From Salinarimonadaceae bacterium (lineage in GTDB: Bacteria; Pseudomonadota; Alphaproteobacteria; Rhizobiales; Beijerinckiaceae), in contig REDO01000185.1 in the NCBI GenBank assembly GCA_007693435.1, positions 20,175 to 84,174 of the forward strand: DNA of 64,000 nucleotides, in the 5' to 3' direction. The position numbers and the translations under genes are program-made. Each line of letters begins with the position of its first letter. Position 1 is the first letter of the stretch. Below the pieces are notes generated by a model that was not told where the DNA came from, made no database searches, and saw only the letters and a program-made list of their open reading frames with translations. Positions 53,276 through 64,000 of the stretch are shown one piece after another.

Positions 53276-55639
53276 ATGACCGCGACCGGAATCGGCGCTC
53301 CCGTGCGTCGCAAGGAAGACCAGCGTTTCATCACCGGCAAGGGCCGGTATACGGACGATCTCGTGCGGCCCGGACAGGCCCACGCCTATTTCCTGCGCTC
53401 GCCGCACGCGCATGCCGAGATCGTCAGGATCGACCCCGCCGCCGCGCTGGCGATGCCCGGCGTTCTCGCGGTCCTCACGGGCGACGATCTCGCCGCCGAC
53501 GGCGTCGGCGGGCTGATCTGCGGCTGGATGATCCATTCGAAAGACGGCTCGCCGATGAAGGCCGGGCCGCATCCCGCGCTCGCCCAGGGCAAGGTGCGCT
53601 ATGTCGGCGATCACGTCGCGGTGGTCATCGCCGAGACGCTGGCGCAGGCCCGCGACGCGGCCGAGAAGGTCGCCGTCGAGTACAGGGAGCTTCCCGCCGT
53701 CGTCGATACGGGCTCGGCCCGCAAGAGCGCGACCGCCGTCCACGACGTCGCGCCCGACAACACGGTTTTCGAGTGGCATCTGGGCGACAAGGCGGCGACC
53801 GACGCCGCCTTCGCGAAGGCGAAGCATGTCACCAGACTCGACATCACCAACAACCGCCTCGTGCCCAACGCGATCGAGACGCGCGCGGCGATCGGCGAAT
53901 TCGACGAGAGCGCGGACAGCTACACGCTCTACACCACGAGCCAGAATCCGCACGTCGCCCGCCTCGTGCTATCGGCCTTCATCGGCATCGCGCCCGAGAA
54001 CAAGCTGCGGGTGATCGCTCCGGACGTGGGCGGCGGGTTCGGCTCCAAGATCTTCATCTACGCCGAGGAGACGGTCTGCGTCTGGGCCTCGAAGAAGGTC
54101 GGACGCCCGGTGAAGTGGAATTCCGACCGCACCGAGGCGTTCCTGTCCGACGCGCATGGCCGCGACCATGTCACCCACGCCGAACTGGCGCTCGACGAGA
54201 ACGCCAGGATCCTCGGCCTGCGGGTCAAGACGACGGCGAATCTCGGCGCCTATCTCTCGACCTTCTCCTCGTCCGTGCCCACCTACCTCTACGCGCCGCT
54301 GCTTTCGGGCCAGTACGACATCCCTGCGATCTACGCCGAAGTGGACGGGGTCTACACCAACACCACTCCCGTCGACGCCTATCGCGGCGCTGGCCGTCCG
54401 GAGGCGACCTTCGTGGTCGAGCGCCTCGTCGAGGTCGCGGCGCGCGAGATCGGCATGGACCCGGCGAATTTCCGCCGGAAGAACTACATCAAGCGCTTCC
54501 CGCACCAGACGCCGGTGATCATGGCCTATGACGTGGGCGATTACGCCGCCTCACTCGACAAGGCGCTGGAGATCGCGGACTACAAGGGTTTCTCCAAGCG
54601 CAAGCGCGAGAGCGCCAAGAAGGGCAAGCTGCGCGGCATCGGCTTCTCGAGCTATATCGAGGCCTGCGGCATCGCGCCCTCGCAGGCGGTGGGTTCGCTC
54701 GGCGCCGGCGTCGGCCTGTGGGAATCGGCGGAGGTCCGGGTGAACCCGACGGGCTCCGTCGAGGTGCTCACCGGTTCGCACAGCCACGGCCAAGGCCACG
54801 AGACGACCTTCGCCCAGCTCGTATGCGACCGTCTCGGCGTCGGCATCGACCAGGTGAACATCGTCCACGGCGACACCGACAAGGTGCAGTTCGGCATGGG
54901 CACCTACGGCTCGCGCTCAGGCGCGGTCGGCATGTCGGCCATCACGAAGGCGATCGACAAGGTCATCGAGAAGGGCAAGAAGGTCGCCGCCTACGCGATG
55001 GAGGCCTCCGACAAGGACATCGAGTTCAAGGACGGGCGCTTCTCGGTCGCCGGCACCGACAAGTCGATGGCCTTCGGCGAGGTCGCGCTTCAGGCCTATG
55101 TCGCGCACAAGTTCTCGGGCCAGGATCTCGAGCCGGGGCTGAAGGAGGGGGCGTTCTACGATCCCACCAATTTCACCTTCCCGGCGGGCGTCCATATCTG
55201 CGAGGTCGAGATCGACCCGGATACCGGCGTGACCAAGATCGAGCGCTTCACGGCGGTCGACGATTTCGGCGTCGTCATCAATCCGATGATCGTCGAGGGT
55301 CAGGTGCATGGCGGCATCGCGCAGGGCGTCGGACAGGCGCTGCTCGAAAACGCCGTCTATGACGAATCCGGCCAGCTCGTGACCGCGAGCTACATGGATT
55401 ACACCATGCCCCGCGCCGGCGACCTGCCGTCGTTCTCGGTCGGCATGACGACGACGCCCTGCCCGTCGAACCCGCTCGGGATCAAGGGCTGCGGCGAGGC
55501 CGGCGCCATCGCCGCGCCGCCGGCCGTCATCAACGCGATCACCGACGCCATCGGCCACGAGGGCATCGCCATGCCGGCGACCCCGCAGGCCGTATGGCGC
55601 GCGATCCACAGGACTCGCCCGGCGATGGCCGCCGAATAA
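53276..55639 (+). CDS. coxL: Molybdenum hydroxylase large subunit, form II CoxL-like
   Basis: [11 protein letters not shown], active-site [23 protein letters not shown]. Confidence 0.93.
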   Translation: MTATGIGAPVRRKEDQRFITGKGRYTDDLVRPGQAHAYFLRSPHAHAEIVRIDPAAALAMPGVLAVLTGDDLAADGVGGLICGWMIHSKDGSPMKAGPHPALAQGKVRYVGDHVAVVIAETLAQARDAAEKVAVEYRELPAVVDTGSARKSATAVHDVAPDNTVFEWHLGDKAATDAAFAKAKHVTRLDITNNRLVPNAIETRAAIGEFDESADSYTLYTTSQNPHVARLVLSAFIGIAPENKLRVIAPDVGGGFGSKIFIYAEETVCVWASKKVGRPVKWNSDRTEAFLSDAHGRDHVTHAELALDENARILGLRVKTTANLGAYLSTFSSSVPTYLYAPLLSGQYDIPAIYAEVDGVYTNTTPVDAYRGAGRPEATFVVERLVEVAAREIGMDPANFRRKNYIKRFPHQTPVIMAYDVGDYAASLDKALEIADYKGFSKRKRESAKKGKLRGIGFSSYIEACGIAPSQAVGSLGAGVGLWESAEVRVNPTGSVEVLTGSHSHGQGHETTFAQLVCDRLGVGIDQVNIVHGDTDKVQFGMGTYGSRSGAVGMSAITKAIDKVIEKGKKVAAYAMEASDKDIEFKDGRFSVAGTDKSMAFGEVALQAYVAHKFSGQDLEPGLKEGAFYDPTNFTFPAGVHICEVEIDPDTGVTKIERFTAVDDFGVVINPMIVEGQVHGGIAQGVGQALLENAVYDESGQLVTASYMDYTMPRAGDLPSFSVGMTTTPCPSNPLGIKGCGEAGAIAAPPAVINAITDAIGHEGIAMPATPQAVWRAIHRTRPAMAAE

Positions 55640-55708
55640 GATCACGACGAGCCGGTAGGGCGGGGGCTCCCCGTCGCCCGGCCGACCCCAATCGCGGAGA
55701 CACACGCC

Positions 55709-56512
55709 ATGTACGCTTTCGATTATCACCGGCCGACGAGCCTCAGGCAGGCGGCCGCCATGCTCCAGAAGACCGAGGATGCCATGATCGTCGCCGGCGG
55801 CCATACGCTGCTGCCGACGATGAAGCAGCGCCTCGCGCAGCCCTCGGCTCTGATCGATCTGGGCGGGCTCTCCGAGCTGCGCGGGATCGAGAAGAAAGGG
55901 CGCGCCGTCGTCATCGGCGCGATGGCGACGCATGCGGACGTCGCCGCCTCGGACGTCGTCCGGGAAGCCATCCCCGCGCTCGCCGAGCTCGCCGTCACGA
56001 TCGGCGATCCGGCCGTGCGCCATCGCGGCACCATCGGCGGTTCGGTCGCGAACAACGATCCTGCCGCCGATTACCCGGCCGCCTGCCTCGGCCTCGGAGC
56101 CACGATCATCACCAACCGCCGCAAGATCGTGGCGGAAGAATTTTTCCAGGGCATGTTCGACACGGCGCTCGATGAAGGCGAGATCATCACCAAGGTCTCG
56201 TTCCCGATCCCGGCCAAGGCCGCCTACGCCAAGTTCCGCAACCCGGCCTCGCGCTACGCCCTCGTGGGCGTCTTCGTGATGAAGCGCGGTTCGGAGATCC
56301 GCGTCGCCGTGATAGGGGCGGGATCGAGCGGCGTGTACCGCTGGAGCGAGGCCGAGGCCGCGCTTGCGAAGCGCTTCTCGCCGAAATCGCTCGACGGCAT
56401 GAGCGCGTCGGCGGACGACATGAACAGCGACATCCACGCGGATTCCGAATACCGCGCGCATCTCGTCGGCGTGATGGCGCGCCGCGCCGTGCAGGCAGCC
56501 GTCGCCCGCTGA
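55709..56512 (+). CDS. coxM: Molybdenum hydroxylase FAD-binding medium subunit (CoxM-like)
   Basis: IVAGGHTLLPTMKQRLAQPSALIDLG, RGTIGGSVANNDPAADYPAA. Confidence 0.93.
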   Translation: MYAFDYHRPTSLRQAAAMLQKTEDAMIVAGGHTLLPTMKQRLAQPSALIDLGGLSELRGIEKKGRAVVIGAMATHADVAASDVVREAIPALAELAVTIGDPAVRHRGTIGGSVANNDPAADYPAACLGLGATIITNRRKIVAEEFFQGMFDTALDEGEIITKVSFPIPAKAAYAKFRNPASRYALVGVFVMKRGSEIRVAVIGAGSSGVYRWSEAEAALAKRFSPKSLDGMSASADDMNSDIHADSEYRAHLVGVMARRAVQAAVAR

Positions 56513-56547
56513 TCCCTCTTGCGGCTCCGGGCGCGTTCCGGAGCCGC

Positions 56548-57492
<945 letters not shown>

Positions 57493-57499
57493 GGGCGCC

Positions 57500-58723
57500 A
57501 TGAGCGAGGAAACCTCCGAAGCCGATACGGGAAAGCTCGCCGACAACATCGCCTATTTCGCGCGCGCCCTGCGCGCGGCGGGTCTCCCCGTGGGGCCTGC
57601 GGCCATCGTCGACGCCGTCGAGGCTGTCGAGGCGGCGCGGATCGGGACGCGCGAGGATTTCTACTGGACGCTGCATGCCGTCTTCGTGAAGCGGCGCGAG
57701 CATCGCGCCGTCTTCGATCAGGCCTTCCGGCTGTTCTGGCGACGCCGGGCGCTGATCGAGAAGCTGATCGCGCAGATGTCGCCGACCGCCCCCGGCAAGG
57801 GGAAGGACGAGGACAAGCCGGAGGCGGGCGCCTCGCGCGTCGCCGAGGCTCTGCGTCCGCCCGGCGAGAAGCCGCCGCCGGACGAGCTGGAGGAGATCTT
57901 CTCCGCCAGGCTCACCATGTCCGACCGCGAGGTGCTTCGCGCGCGCGATTTCGCGCAGATGTCGGCGGCCGAGATCGCCCGCGCCAAGCGGCTGATCGCG
58001 GAGCTGCGCCTGCCGGCCGAGGAGGTCGCGACGCGGCGGTTCCGGCCCGATCCGTGCGGGGCGCGCATCGATTTGCGCCGCACCTTCCGGCGCTCGATCA
58101 GGATGGGCGGCGGGGCGATCGACCTCACCTTCGCGTCGCGCGTGACCCGCCATCCGCCCATCGTCGCGCTCGTCGACATTTCGGGCTCGATGGCCGAATA
58201 TTCGCGGCTGTTCCTGCATTTCCTGCACGCGATCGCCGAGAAGCGCCGGCGGGTCCACTCCTTCGTCTTCGCGACGCGCCTGACGAACGTCACGCGCGAA
58301 CTCACCAGGCGCGATCCCGACGAGGCGCTGGCGCTGGCGGGAAAGCGCGTCATGGACTGGGAGGGCGGCACGCGCATCGCGACCGCGCTTCGCGACTTCA
58401 ACCGCCTCTGGTCGCGGCGGGTGCTCTCGCAAGGGGCGGTGGTGCTGCTCTTCACCGACGGGCTGGAGCGCGATCTCGGCGCCGATCTCGCCTTTGAGAT
58501 GGACCGGCTCAAGCGCTCCTGCCGTCGCCTCGTCTGGCTCAATCCGCTCCTGCGATTCGACGCCTTCGAGCCCCGCGCCTCGGGCATTCGCGCGATGCTG
58601 CCGCATGTCCACGAATTCCGGGCGATCCACAACCTGCGCGCCATGGAGGAGCTGTGCGCCGCGCTCTCCGCCGAGCGCTCGGTCGAGGCCGATCCGCGCC
58701 GCTGGTTGAGGAACGCCGCCTGA
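57500..58723 (+). CDS. VWA domain protein, CoxE-like
   Basis: PIVALVDISGSMAEYSRLFLHFLHAI (MIDAS), downstream of MoxR. Confidence 0.92.
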   Translation: MSEETSEADTGKLADNIAYFARALRAAGLPVGPAAIVDAVEAVEAARIGTREDFYWTLHAVFVKRREHRAVFDQAFRLFWRRRALIEKLIAQMSPTAPGKGKDEDKPEAGASRVAEALRPPGEKPPPDELEEIFSARLTMSDREVLRARDFAQMSAAEIARAKRLIAELRLPAEEVATRRFRPDPCGARIDLRRTFRRSIRMGGGAIDLTFASRVTRHPPIVALVDISGSMAEYSRLFLHFLHAIAEKRRRVHSFVFATRLTNVTRELTRRDPDEALALAGKRVMDWEGGTRIATALRDFNRLWSRRVLSQGAVVLLFTDGLERDLGADLAFEMDRLKRSCRRLVWLNPLLRFDAFEPRASGIRAMLPHVHEFRAIHNLRAMEELCAALSAERSVEADPRRWLRNAA

Positions 58724-58762
58724 CGCGCCATTTCAGATGCAGGACATACCGGGAGGTCCGCC

Positions 58763-59089
58763 ATGATCGCCAATGACGACGACATTCTCAGGCAGGCCGA
58801 GGCGTGGACGCGCGCCGGGCGCGGCGTCGCGCTGGCGACCGTCGTCGAGACCTGGGGCTCGGCGCCGCGTCCGGTCGGCTCGCATCTCGTCATCGACGGG
58901 GAGGGCGATTTTCTCGGCTCCGTCTCCGGCGGCTGCGTCGAGGGCGCGGTGATATCGGAGGCGCTCGACGTCATCGCGGGCGGGGAGCCGAAGATGCTGG
59001 AATTCGGCGTCGCCGACGATACGGCATGGCGCGTCGGCCTCTCCTGCGGCGGTCGCATCAAGGTCTATGTCGAGCGTATCGACGCGTGA
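58763..59089 (+). CDS. XdhC/CoxI family protein, short N-terminal domain form
   Basis: ALATVVETWGSAPRPVGSHLVIDGEGDFLGSVSGGCVEGAVI. Confidence 0.9.
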   Translation: MIANDDDILRQAEAWTRAGRGVALATVVETWGSAPRPVGSHLVIDGEGDFLGSVSGGCVEGAVISEALDVIAGGEPKMLEFGVADDTAWRVGLSCGGRIKVYVERIDA

Positions 59090-59124
59090 GGCGATAGCCA
59101 CCTCCAGACAAAGAGGCCCGGCCC

Positions 59125-59817
59125 GTGAAGCTCGAACATCTCGCCATCCTCAACGAAGAACGCGCCGCCCGCCGCGCCGTGGTGCTGGTCACCGATCTGG
59201 AGACCGGCGCGCAGCGCGTCGTGCGCGAGGCGCAGGCAGATTCCGATCCGGCGGCGGAGCTCATCGAGGCGCGGTTGCGCTCGGGCAAATCCGGACCGGC
59301 CGAGATCGAGGGGCGCGCGCATTTCCTCACGGTGCAGACGCCGCCGGTGAAGATCGTCGTCGTCGGCGCGGTGCATATCAGCCAGGCTTTCGCGCCGATG
59401 GCGAAGCTCGCGGGCTTCGATTGCGTCATCGTCGATCCGCGCACGGCCTTCGCCTCGCCGGAGCGCTTTCCGGGTGTGCCGGTCTTCGCCGAATGGCCCG
59501 ACGAGGCGCTGCCGCGCATCGGGCTCGACGGCTACACGGCCTTCGTCGCGCTGACCCACGATCCCAAGATCGACGACCCGGCGCTCGACGCGGCGCTTCG
59601 CGCGGGCTGTTTCTATATCGGCGCGCTCGGCTCGAAGAAGACGCATGCGCGGCGCGTGGAGCGGCTGACGGATGCGGGCTTCACGGAGGCCGACATCGCG
59701 CGCATCCATGCGCCGGTCGGGCTCGATATCGGCGCGGTGAGCCCGGCGGAGATCGGCGTGGCGATCCTGGCTGAAATCATCGGCGTTCTGCGCCGGGAGA
59801 GGCGGCGACGCGCATGA
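59125..59817 (+). CDS. XdhC family protein with C-terminal Rossmann domain
   Basis: VKIVVVGAVHISQAFAPMAKLAGFDCVIVDPR, YIGALGSKKTHARRVERL. Confidence 0.9.
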   Translation: MKLEHLAILNEERAARRAVVLVTDLETGAQRVVREAQADSDPAAELIEARLRSGKSGPAEIEGRAHFLTVQTPPVKIVVVGAVHISQAFAPMAKLAGFDCVIVDPRTAFASPERFPGVPVFAEWPDEALPRIGLDGYTAFVALTHDPKIDDPALDAALRAGCFYIGALGSKKTHARRVERLTDAGFTEADIARIHAPVGLDIGAVSPAEIGVAILAEIIGVLRRERRRRA

Positions 59818-60845
59818 AGTTCGGCCCGCTCCCGCCGCAGGACGCGATCGGCGCCATGGCCGCGCACAGCCTGCGCGCGCCGGGCCTGTCGATCCGCAAG
59901 GGCGAGACGATCACGGAGGATCACGCGCGCCTGCTGCGCGAGGCGGGGATCGCAGAGATCGTCGCGGTGCGGCTCGAGGCCGGCGACGTGCCCGAGAACG
60001 AGGCCGCCTCGCTGCTGGCGCAGGCGAGCGCCGGGGAGGGCGTGCGCGTCGAGCCGCCGTTCACGGGGCGCGCCAACCTCTTCGCAGAACGCCCCGGTGT
60101 GCTGATCGTCGAAAAATCGGCGATCGACCGCGTGAACATGGTCGACGAGGCGATCACCTTCGCGACGCTGGCGCGATTCAAGCCGGTGGTCGCCGGCGAG
60201 ATGGTCGCGACCGTCAAGATCATCACCTACGCCATCGGCGAGGGGCGCCTCGCGCAGGCGATTGAGGTGGCGCGCGCAGCGTCGGGCGCGGTGCGCGTCG
60301 CGCCCTACAGGCTCGCGCGCGTCGGAATCGCCTCGACGCTCACGCCGGCGCTCAAGCCCTCAATCGTCGAGAAGACGCTGCGCATCCTCGGCGAACGGCT
60401 CGCGCCCACGGGCGCGCGGGTCGTCGCGGAGACGCGGACGCCGCACGAGGCGCAAGCGCTCGCCGCCGAGATCGAGCGGCTCGCCGCCGGCGAGGCCGAG
60501 ATCATTCTCGTCTTCGGCGCCTCCGCCGTCAGCGACCGGCGCGACGTCATTCCCGCCGCGATCGAGGCCGTGGGCGGCGAGGTCGAGCATCTGGGCATGC
60601 CCGTCGATCCCGGCAACCTGCTGCTGATCGGACGCATCGCCGGAAAGCCCGTGATCGGCGCGCCGGGCTGCGCCCGCAGCCCCCGCGAGAACGGCTTCGA
60701 CTGGATCCTCCACCGCATGCTCGCCGGGCTCCCGGTGACCCGCGCCGATATTATGGGCATGGGCGTCGGCGGCCTCCTCATGGAGATCGTCTCGCGGCCC
60801 CAGCCGCGCTCCGGCGAGCCGAGCGGCGAGGAGCCGGGGCCTTGA
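59814..60845 (+). CDS. Molybdopterin-binding protein (MoeA/MogA-like domain)
   Basis: IILVFGASAVSDRRDVIPAAIEAVGGEVEHLGMPVDPGNLLLIGRIAGKPVIGAPGCARSPRENGFDWILHRMLAG. Confidence 0.87.
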   Translation: MKFGPLPPQDAIGAMAAHSLRAPGLSIRKGETITEDHARLLREAGIAEIVAVRLEAGDVPENEAASLLAQASAGEGVRVEPPFTGRANLFAERPGVLIVEKSAIDRVNMVDEAITFATLARFKPVVAGEMVATVKIITYAIGEGRLAQAIEVARAASGAVRVAPYRLARVGIASTLTPALKPSIVEKTLRILGERLAPTGARVVAETRTPHEAQALAAEIERLAAGEAEIILVFGASAVSDRRDVIPAAIEAVGGEVEHLGMPVDPGNLLLIGRIAGKPVIGAPGCARSPRENGFDWILHRMLAGLPVTRADIMGMGVGGLLMEIVSRPQPRSGEPSGEEPGP

Positions 60846-61435
60846 GGACGGACGTCAACGTCGCCGCGATCGTGCTCGCGGCCGGGCTCGGCTCGCGCTT
60901 CGGCGACGCGCTGAAGCCGCTGGCGCCGTTTCGCGGCGAGGCGATGGTGCGCCATGTCTGCCGCGCCGCGCTCGCCTCGAAGGCGCGGCCCGTGCTGGTC
61001 GTTATCGGCCATCGCGGCGCCGAGGTGGCGGGCGCGCTCGAAGGACTCGACGTCCGGCTCGTCGAGAGCCCCGACTACGCCCAAGGCCTCTCGCGCTCGC
61101 TCCAGGCGGGCTTCGCCGCGCTCCCGGCCGACGCAAGCGGCGCCCTCATCCTCCTCGCCGACATGCCGCTCGTGGAGGCGACCACCCTCGACGCCCTGAT
61201 CGCCGCCTTCGCCCGCGCGCCGGTGGCTCCGGCGGTCGTTCCCGTCCACGAGGGACGACGCGGCAACCCGGCGCTCCTGTCGCGCGCGCTGACGCCGGAG
61301 ATCATGCGGCTCACGGGCGACCACGGGGCGGGGGGGCTGCTGCGCGGACGGGCGGGCGTGGTGGAGGTTGAGGCGGGGAGCGGGGGGATTTTTGTGGATG
61401 CGGATACGCCGGGGGATTTGGCGGGGTTGGGGTGA
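60842..61435 (+). CDS. MobA-like NTP transferase (molybdenum cofactor nucleotidyltransferase)
   Basis: VAAIVLAAGLGSRFGDALKPLAPFRGEAMVRHV, ILLADMPLVEATTLDALI. Confidence 0.9.
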   Translation: MRTDVNVAAIVLAAGLGSRFGDALKPLAPFRGEAMVRHVCRAALASKARPVLVVIGHRGAEVAGALEGLDVRLVESPDYAQGLSRSLQAGFAALPADASGALILLADMPLVEATTLDALIAAFARAPVAPAVVPVHEGRRGNPALLSRALTPEIMRLTGDHGAGGLLRGRAGVVEVEAGSGGIFVDADTPGDLAGLG

Positions 61436-61592
61436 GGATCAGTCAGTTTAGCGTTCCAAAAATTGCTTAACCAGATAAATAGCAATCAAAAATAGCTTTT
61501 CTTTCGTTGCGCCGCTTGAGATATCCGGCAAGAAGACCTAGCTTTCTAGAGGTCGGCTTGGGCAGCTGACGGGACGAACGGAGGCCGTCATC

Positions 61593-61820
61593 GTGATCAT
61601 GCAGTTTCTCCAGCGCGACCCCAGCGGCGCGTTGCCCGAGACCGAGGCCGAGAAGCTGGCGCGTGTCGCGTATGAGCGCGCGCTGATCGAAGAGGCTCGC
61701 GCCGATCTTGACGCCGGTCGCGTCGTCCGCGGCGACGAGGCTGAGGCGGCCTTGGAAGCTTTCGTCAGGGGCGAACCCCTGCAGATTCCGGACGCCAAGG
61801 CGTCGCCGCGCCCCCGCTGA
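61593..61820 (+). CDS. Putative type II antitoxin (ParD-like)
   Basis: ALIEEARADLDAGRVVRGDEAEAALEAFVRGE, immediately followed by ParE-like reading frame. Confidence 0.65.
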   Translation: MIMQFLQRDPSGALPETEAEKLARVAYERALIEEARADLDAGRVVRGDEAEAALEAFVRGEPLQIPDAKASPRPR

Positions 61821-61822
61821 CG

Positions 61823-62143
61823 ATGCCGAAACCCATATTTACCCACTCAGCGCTGCGCGATCTCGACGCGGTGCGGAGATGGCTGACGCAAATCGGCGCC
61901 GGAGACCGGGCCGCGAAGAAGCGTCGCGACATCGCTTCCGCGATTCGCGAGATCGGCGAAGCGCCGCACCGATGGCCGGACAGCCGCGATCACCCGGGCG
62001 TCAAGGAACGGCATGAATCACCGGGCACATGTCGTCATCTTCTCAGTGATTTTTTCAATCCGTTCTCGAATTCGTCGCAAATATTCTGCGAAAGATATCG
62101 TATAATCTGTCAATCGACCGCGCTTTCCTGCTTTTATCATTAA
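61823..62143 (+). pseudogene. Truncated RelE/ParE-like toxin with foreign C-terminus
   Basis: PIFTHSALRDLDAVRRWLTQIGAGDRAAKKRRDIASAIREIGEAPHRWPDSRDHPGVKERH then loss of homologous C-terminal strands at an abrupt GC-to-AT shift. Confidence 0.65.
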
Positions 62144-63741
62144 AAATTCAAGTGTTTTCCACAATGCCCTATCACAATTAATTTTTCGCTCGGCAGCCAC
62201 TCAAAGTGAATCCGAAGTGTCTCGGCATAGCTATCTTTTACGCCAAGTTTTAAGTGTTTTTCCATAAGAATATCGACATCTTTATAGCGGAAGGTTCGTC
62301 TTTTTCTCCCTTCGGCGCTGATTGTCTCTGATTCTTTCGCTGCGAATACATTTCTGCCGAATCGGCCCTTGGCCTGTTGATCGCCTTTACCTGCGACGAT
62401 ATCCAACCAATATTCTTCCGCAAGTGATTTCAAAATCTGCAGGGCTTTTGCTCCGTGTTGGAATCCTCCACGATCACTCTCTTTTGCTGACGAGTAGGCT
62501 GTATCGAGTACCGCAACGCGATCAGAGTACAAAGCATCGATGATGAATAGAGCTTGCTCGAGGGACGGATTTCCCTTCAGTAGTTCACGAAATGCCTGAG
62601 CGAAGTGCGTCGATAGTCTGTCTCCCGATGCCTCATTAATAGGCTTCGATTGAGCAGAACTGAGGTTGTATTTGAGGGATTCGTTCTCAGCTGAAATGCG
62701 ATCCAGATTGGCATCCCTAGCCTCAATATCAGACCGTGCGTTTTCAAGTTCACGGTCCTTCGCCACCAACTGATCAGAGGCTTCTTGTAGGAGTTCCTCG
62801 TACACTGCTGTATCCACAGTACCGCTCGCGGCAGAGACTGCTTTTTGAAGCCTCTCGCGAAGAATCGCCTCGCGCACAATCTCGTTGGAAATGTGTCGCC
62901 AAGAGTGGGGTAGATTGGTGTGGTGCGTGACGATGGCTAATATCTCGGACTCGATCGCCACGCCTGCTTCGACAAGCTCGGCCAACCGATCAGGAGTGAA
63001 AAGAGTGGTCTTACAAAATCCTCCACTTTCAGTCATTCGATATGGAGAAATGATGTTGATTGCGCCACCGTAGGCGGAATATCTGCGGCCAAGAATGTGC
63101 TCTAGCCGATAAGTATCAACATGTTTTGGGATCTCGATAACTTGAGCTAAGCCGACTAAAACCGACCTAAGCCGTTCGGGTGCGACGGGAAAACTGCCTT
63201 CTCGATCACAGCTGATTTCAACAATTGGATGATGGCGGTCTATGCGCTCGATCTCGTATTCGAATGCCTTTGCGTTTTCCTCAGTCAATTGAATGATGGA
63301 AAGCCCCGGGGTATGCCTTGATGGCCCGCATCGACCGATAATGTTTTCGACAATACGAGGCCTTGTCACTTGTATCGGGTCTGTGACCTTTGCGCTTATT
63401 TCATCTGTTCGGAGCAGAACAGAACAGAAAATTTCCTGATCGGGCGCTGCTTGCTTCAGCCCGATCTCTGTCACCCATCTACGCCCCGGAACCCCAGGCT
63501 GACCATGGGCTAATCTGGCATTAAAGTGGTAAGGAAAAATTGGGTGTCCGTGATCATCAACGGTCGCCAATGAGCTTAGAGATGCACCGTCAGTAAAGCG
63601 TAAATCCTTAATCCCGACTTCTAGCCGCGCTGGATCCACGTAAAATTTTCGAGGAGCCCCAACCCATGATGCAATTTGAGCAATAACATCAGAAAATCCT
63701 GAAGACGGTTTCAGTAAAAAGCTGTTTGCGTATACGAGCAT
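62140..63741 (-). CDS. Unrecognised 533-aa protein with central coiled coil and conserved-looking C-terminal RIHF...IGHCGKHL module
   Basis: Long intact ORF in AT-rich DNA where ORFs of this length are not expected by chance; heptad-rich VAKDRELENARSDIEARDANLDRISAENESLKYNLSS. Confidence 0.85.
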   Translation of the reverse strand: MLVYANSFLLKPSSGFSDVIAQIASWVGAPRKFYVDPARLEVGIKDLRFTDGASLSSLATVDDHGHPIFPYHFNARLAHGQPGVPGRRWVTEIGLKQAAPDQEIFCSVLLRTDEISAKVTDPIQVTRPRIVENIIGRCGPSRHTPGLSIIQLTEENAKAFEYEIERIDRHHPIVEISCDREGSFPVAPERLRSVLVGLAQVIEIPKHVDTYRLEHILGRRYSAYGGAINIISPYRMTESGGFCKTTLFTPDRLAELVEAGVAIESEILAIVTHHTNLPHSWRHISNEIVREAILRERLQKAVSAASGTVDTAVYEELLQEASDQLVAKDRELENARSDIEARDANLDRISAENESLKYNLSSAQSKPINEASGDRLSTHFAQAFRELLKGNPSLEQALFIIDALYSDRVAVLDTAYSSAKESDRGGFQHGAKALQILKSLAEEYWLDIVAGKGDQQAKGRFGRNVFAAKESETISAEGRKRRTFRYKDVDILMEKHLKLGVKDSYAETLRIHFEWLPSEKLIVIGHCGKHLNF

Positions 63742-63929
63742 ATAAATCTCTTAGTTTTTTCTCTCAACTTCCTATGCTCTGAAATCAAGCAATGCGAAAA
63801 ACCATACAAATAATCGAAAGGGTCTACCGAGTTGTTCGCATTCTGGGCGGCGGCACGAAATCATGGTAGCCCCGAATCGATCGATTATATGAGTCGTAAA
63901 TATACTGTACATGCCTTTTGTAATGGCAT

Positions 63930-64000
63930 CTAGATTCCCGCCAGCTCCACCGGCGCGAATTGCGTCGTTTCCGTCGTGAACGACACCTCCTCCACCGCCA
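63930..64000 (-). CDS. C-terminal fragment of an unidentified CDS (runs off right edge)
   Basis: Minus-strand frame reads ...AVEEVSFTTETTQFAPVELAGI* with GC-rich composition. Confidence 0.4.
   Translation of the reverse strand, partial: AVEEVSFTTETTQFAPVELAGI

Noticed and set aside
63841-63900. Possible tRNA or tRNA remnant as insertion site at right end of island
   Set aside because: Could not fold a cloverleaf or find a T-loop consensus; reported only as a palindrome

Overview
GC-rich alphaproteobacterial (Hyphomicrobiales-like) chromosomal window. Most of it is core genome: lemA (partial), pal-cpoB-tilS-ftsH-glmM, three outer-membrane beta-barrel genes, serC-serA, GST, plsC/rimI/tsaB, nitroreductase, NifU-like, infC, MscS-like channel, phasin, DacA-like carboxypeptidase with SPOR-like tail, gloB, panC, ettA, two acyl-CoA dehydrogenases, rpmJ, ssb, ccdA-like and others. 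Parts that stand out: (1) a putative bufferin-type metallophore RiPP operon (DUF2282 precursor, DUF692/MNIO, DUF2063, DoxX) divergent from an ECF sigma factor/NrsF-like anti-sigma pair; both divergent promoter regions carry GTAACG-N16-CGAA, and two strong hairpins separate precursor from enzymes; (2) a serC leader with two hairpins, the second containing the Shine-Dalgarno; (3) an internally deleted IS1595-like transposase remnant with imperfect terminal repeats next to a response regulator and an orphan PAS-like protein; (4) a form II (AYRGAGR) coxSLM-DE-type molybdenum hydroxylase cluster with maturation genes; (5) an AT-rich insertion at the right end carrying an unrecognised 533-aa coiled-coil protein, which appears to have truncated a ParE-like toxin gene. 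No rRNA, tRNA or CRISPR array was recognised. All calls come from reading the sequence; no database search was run.
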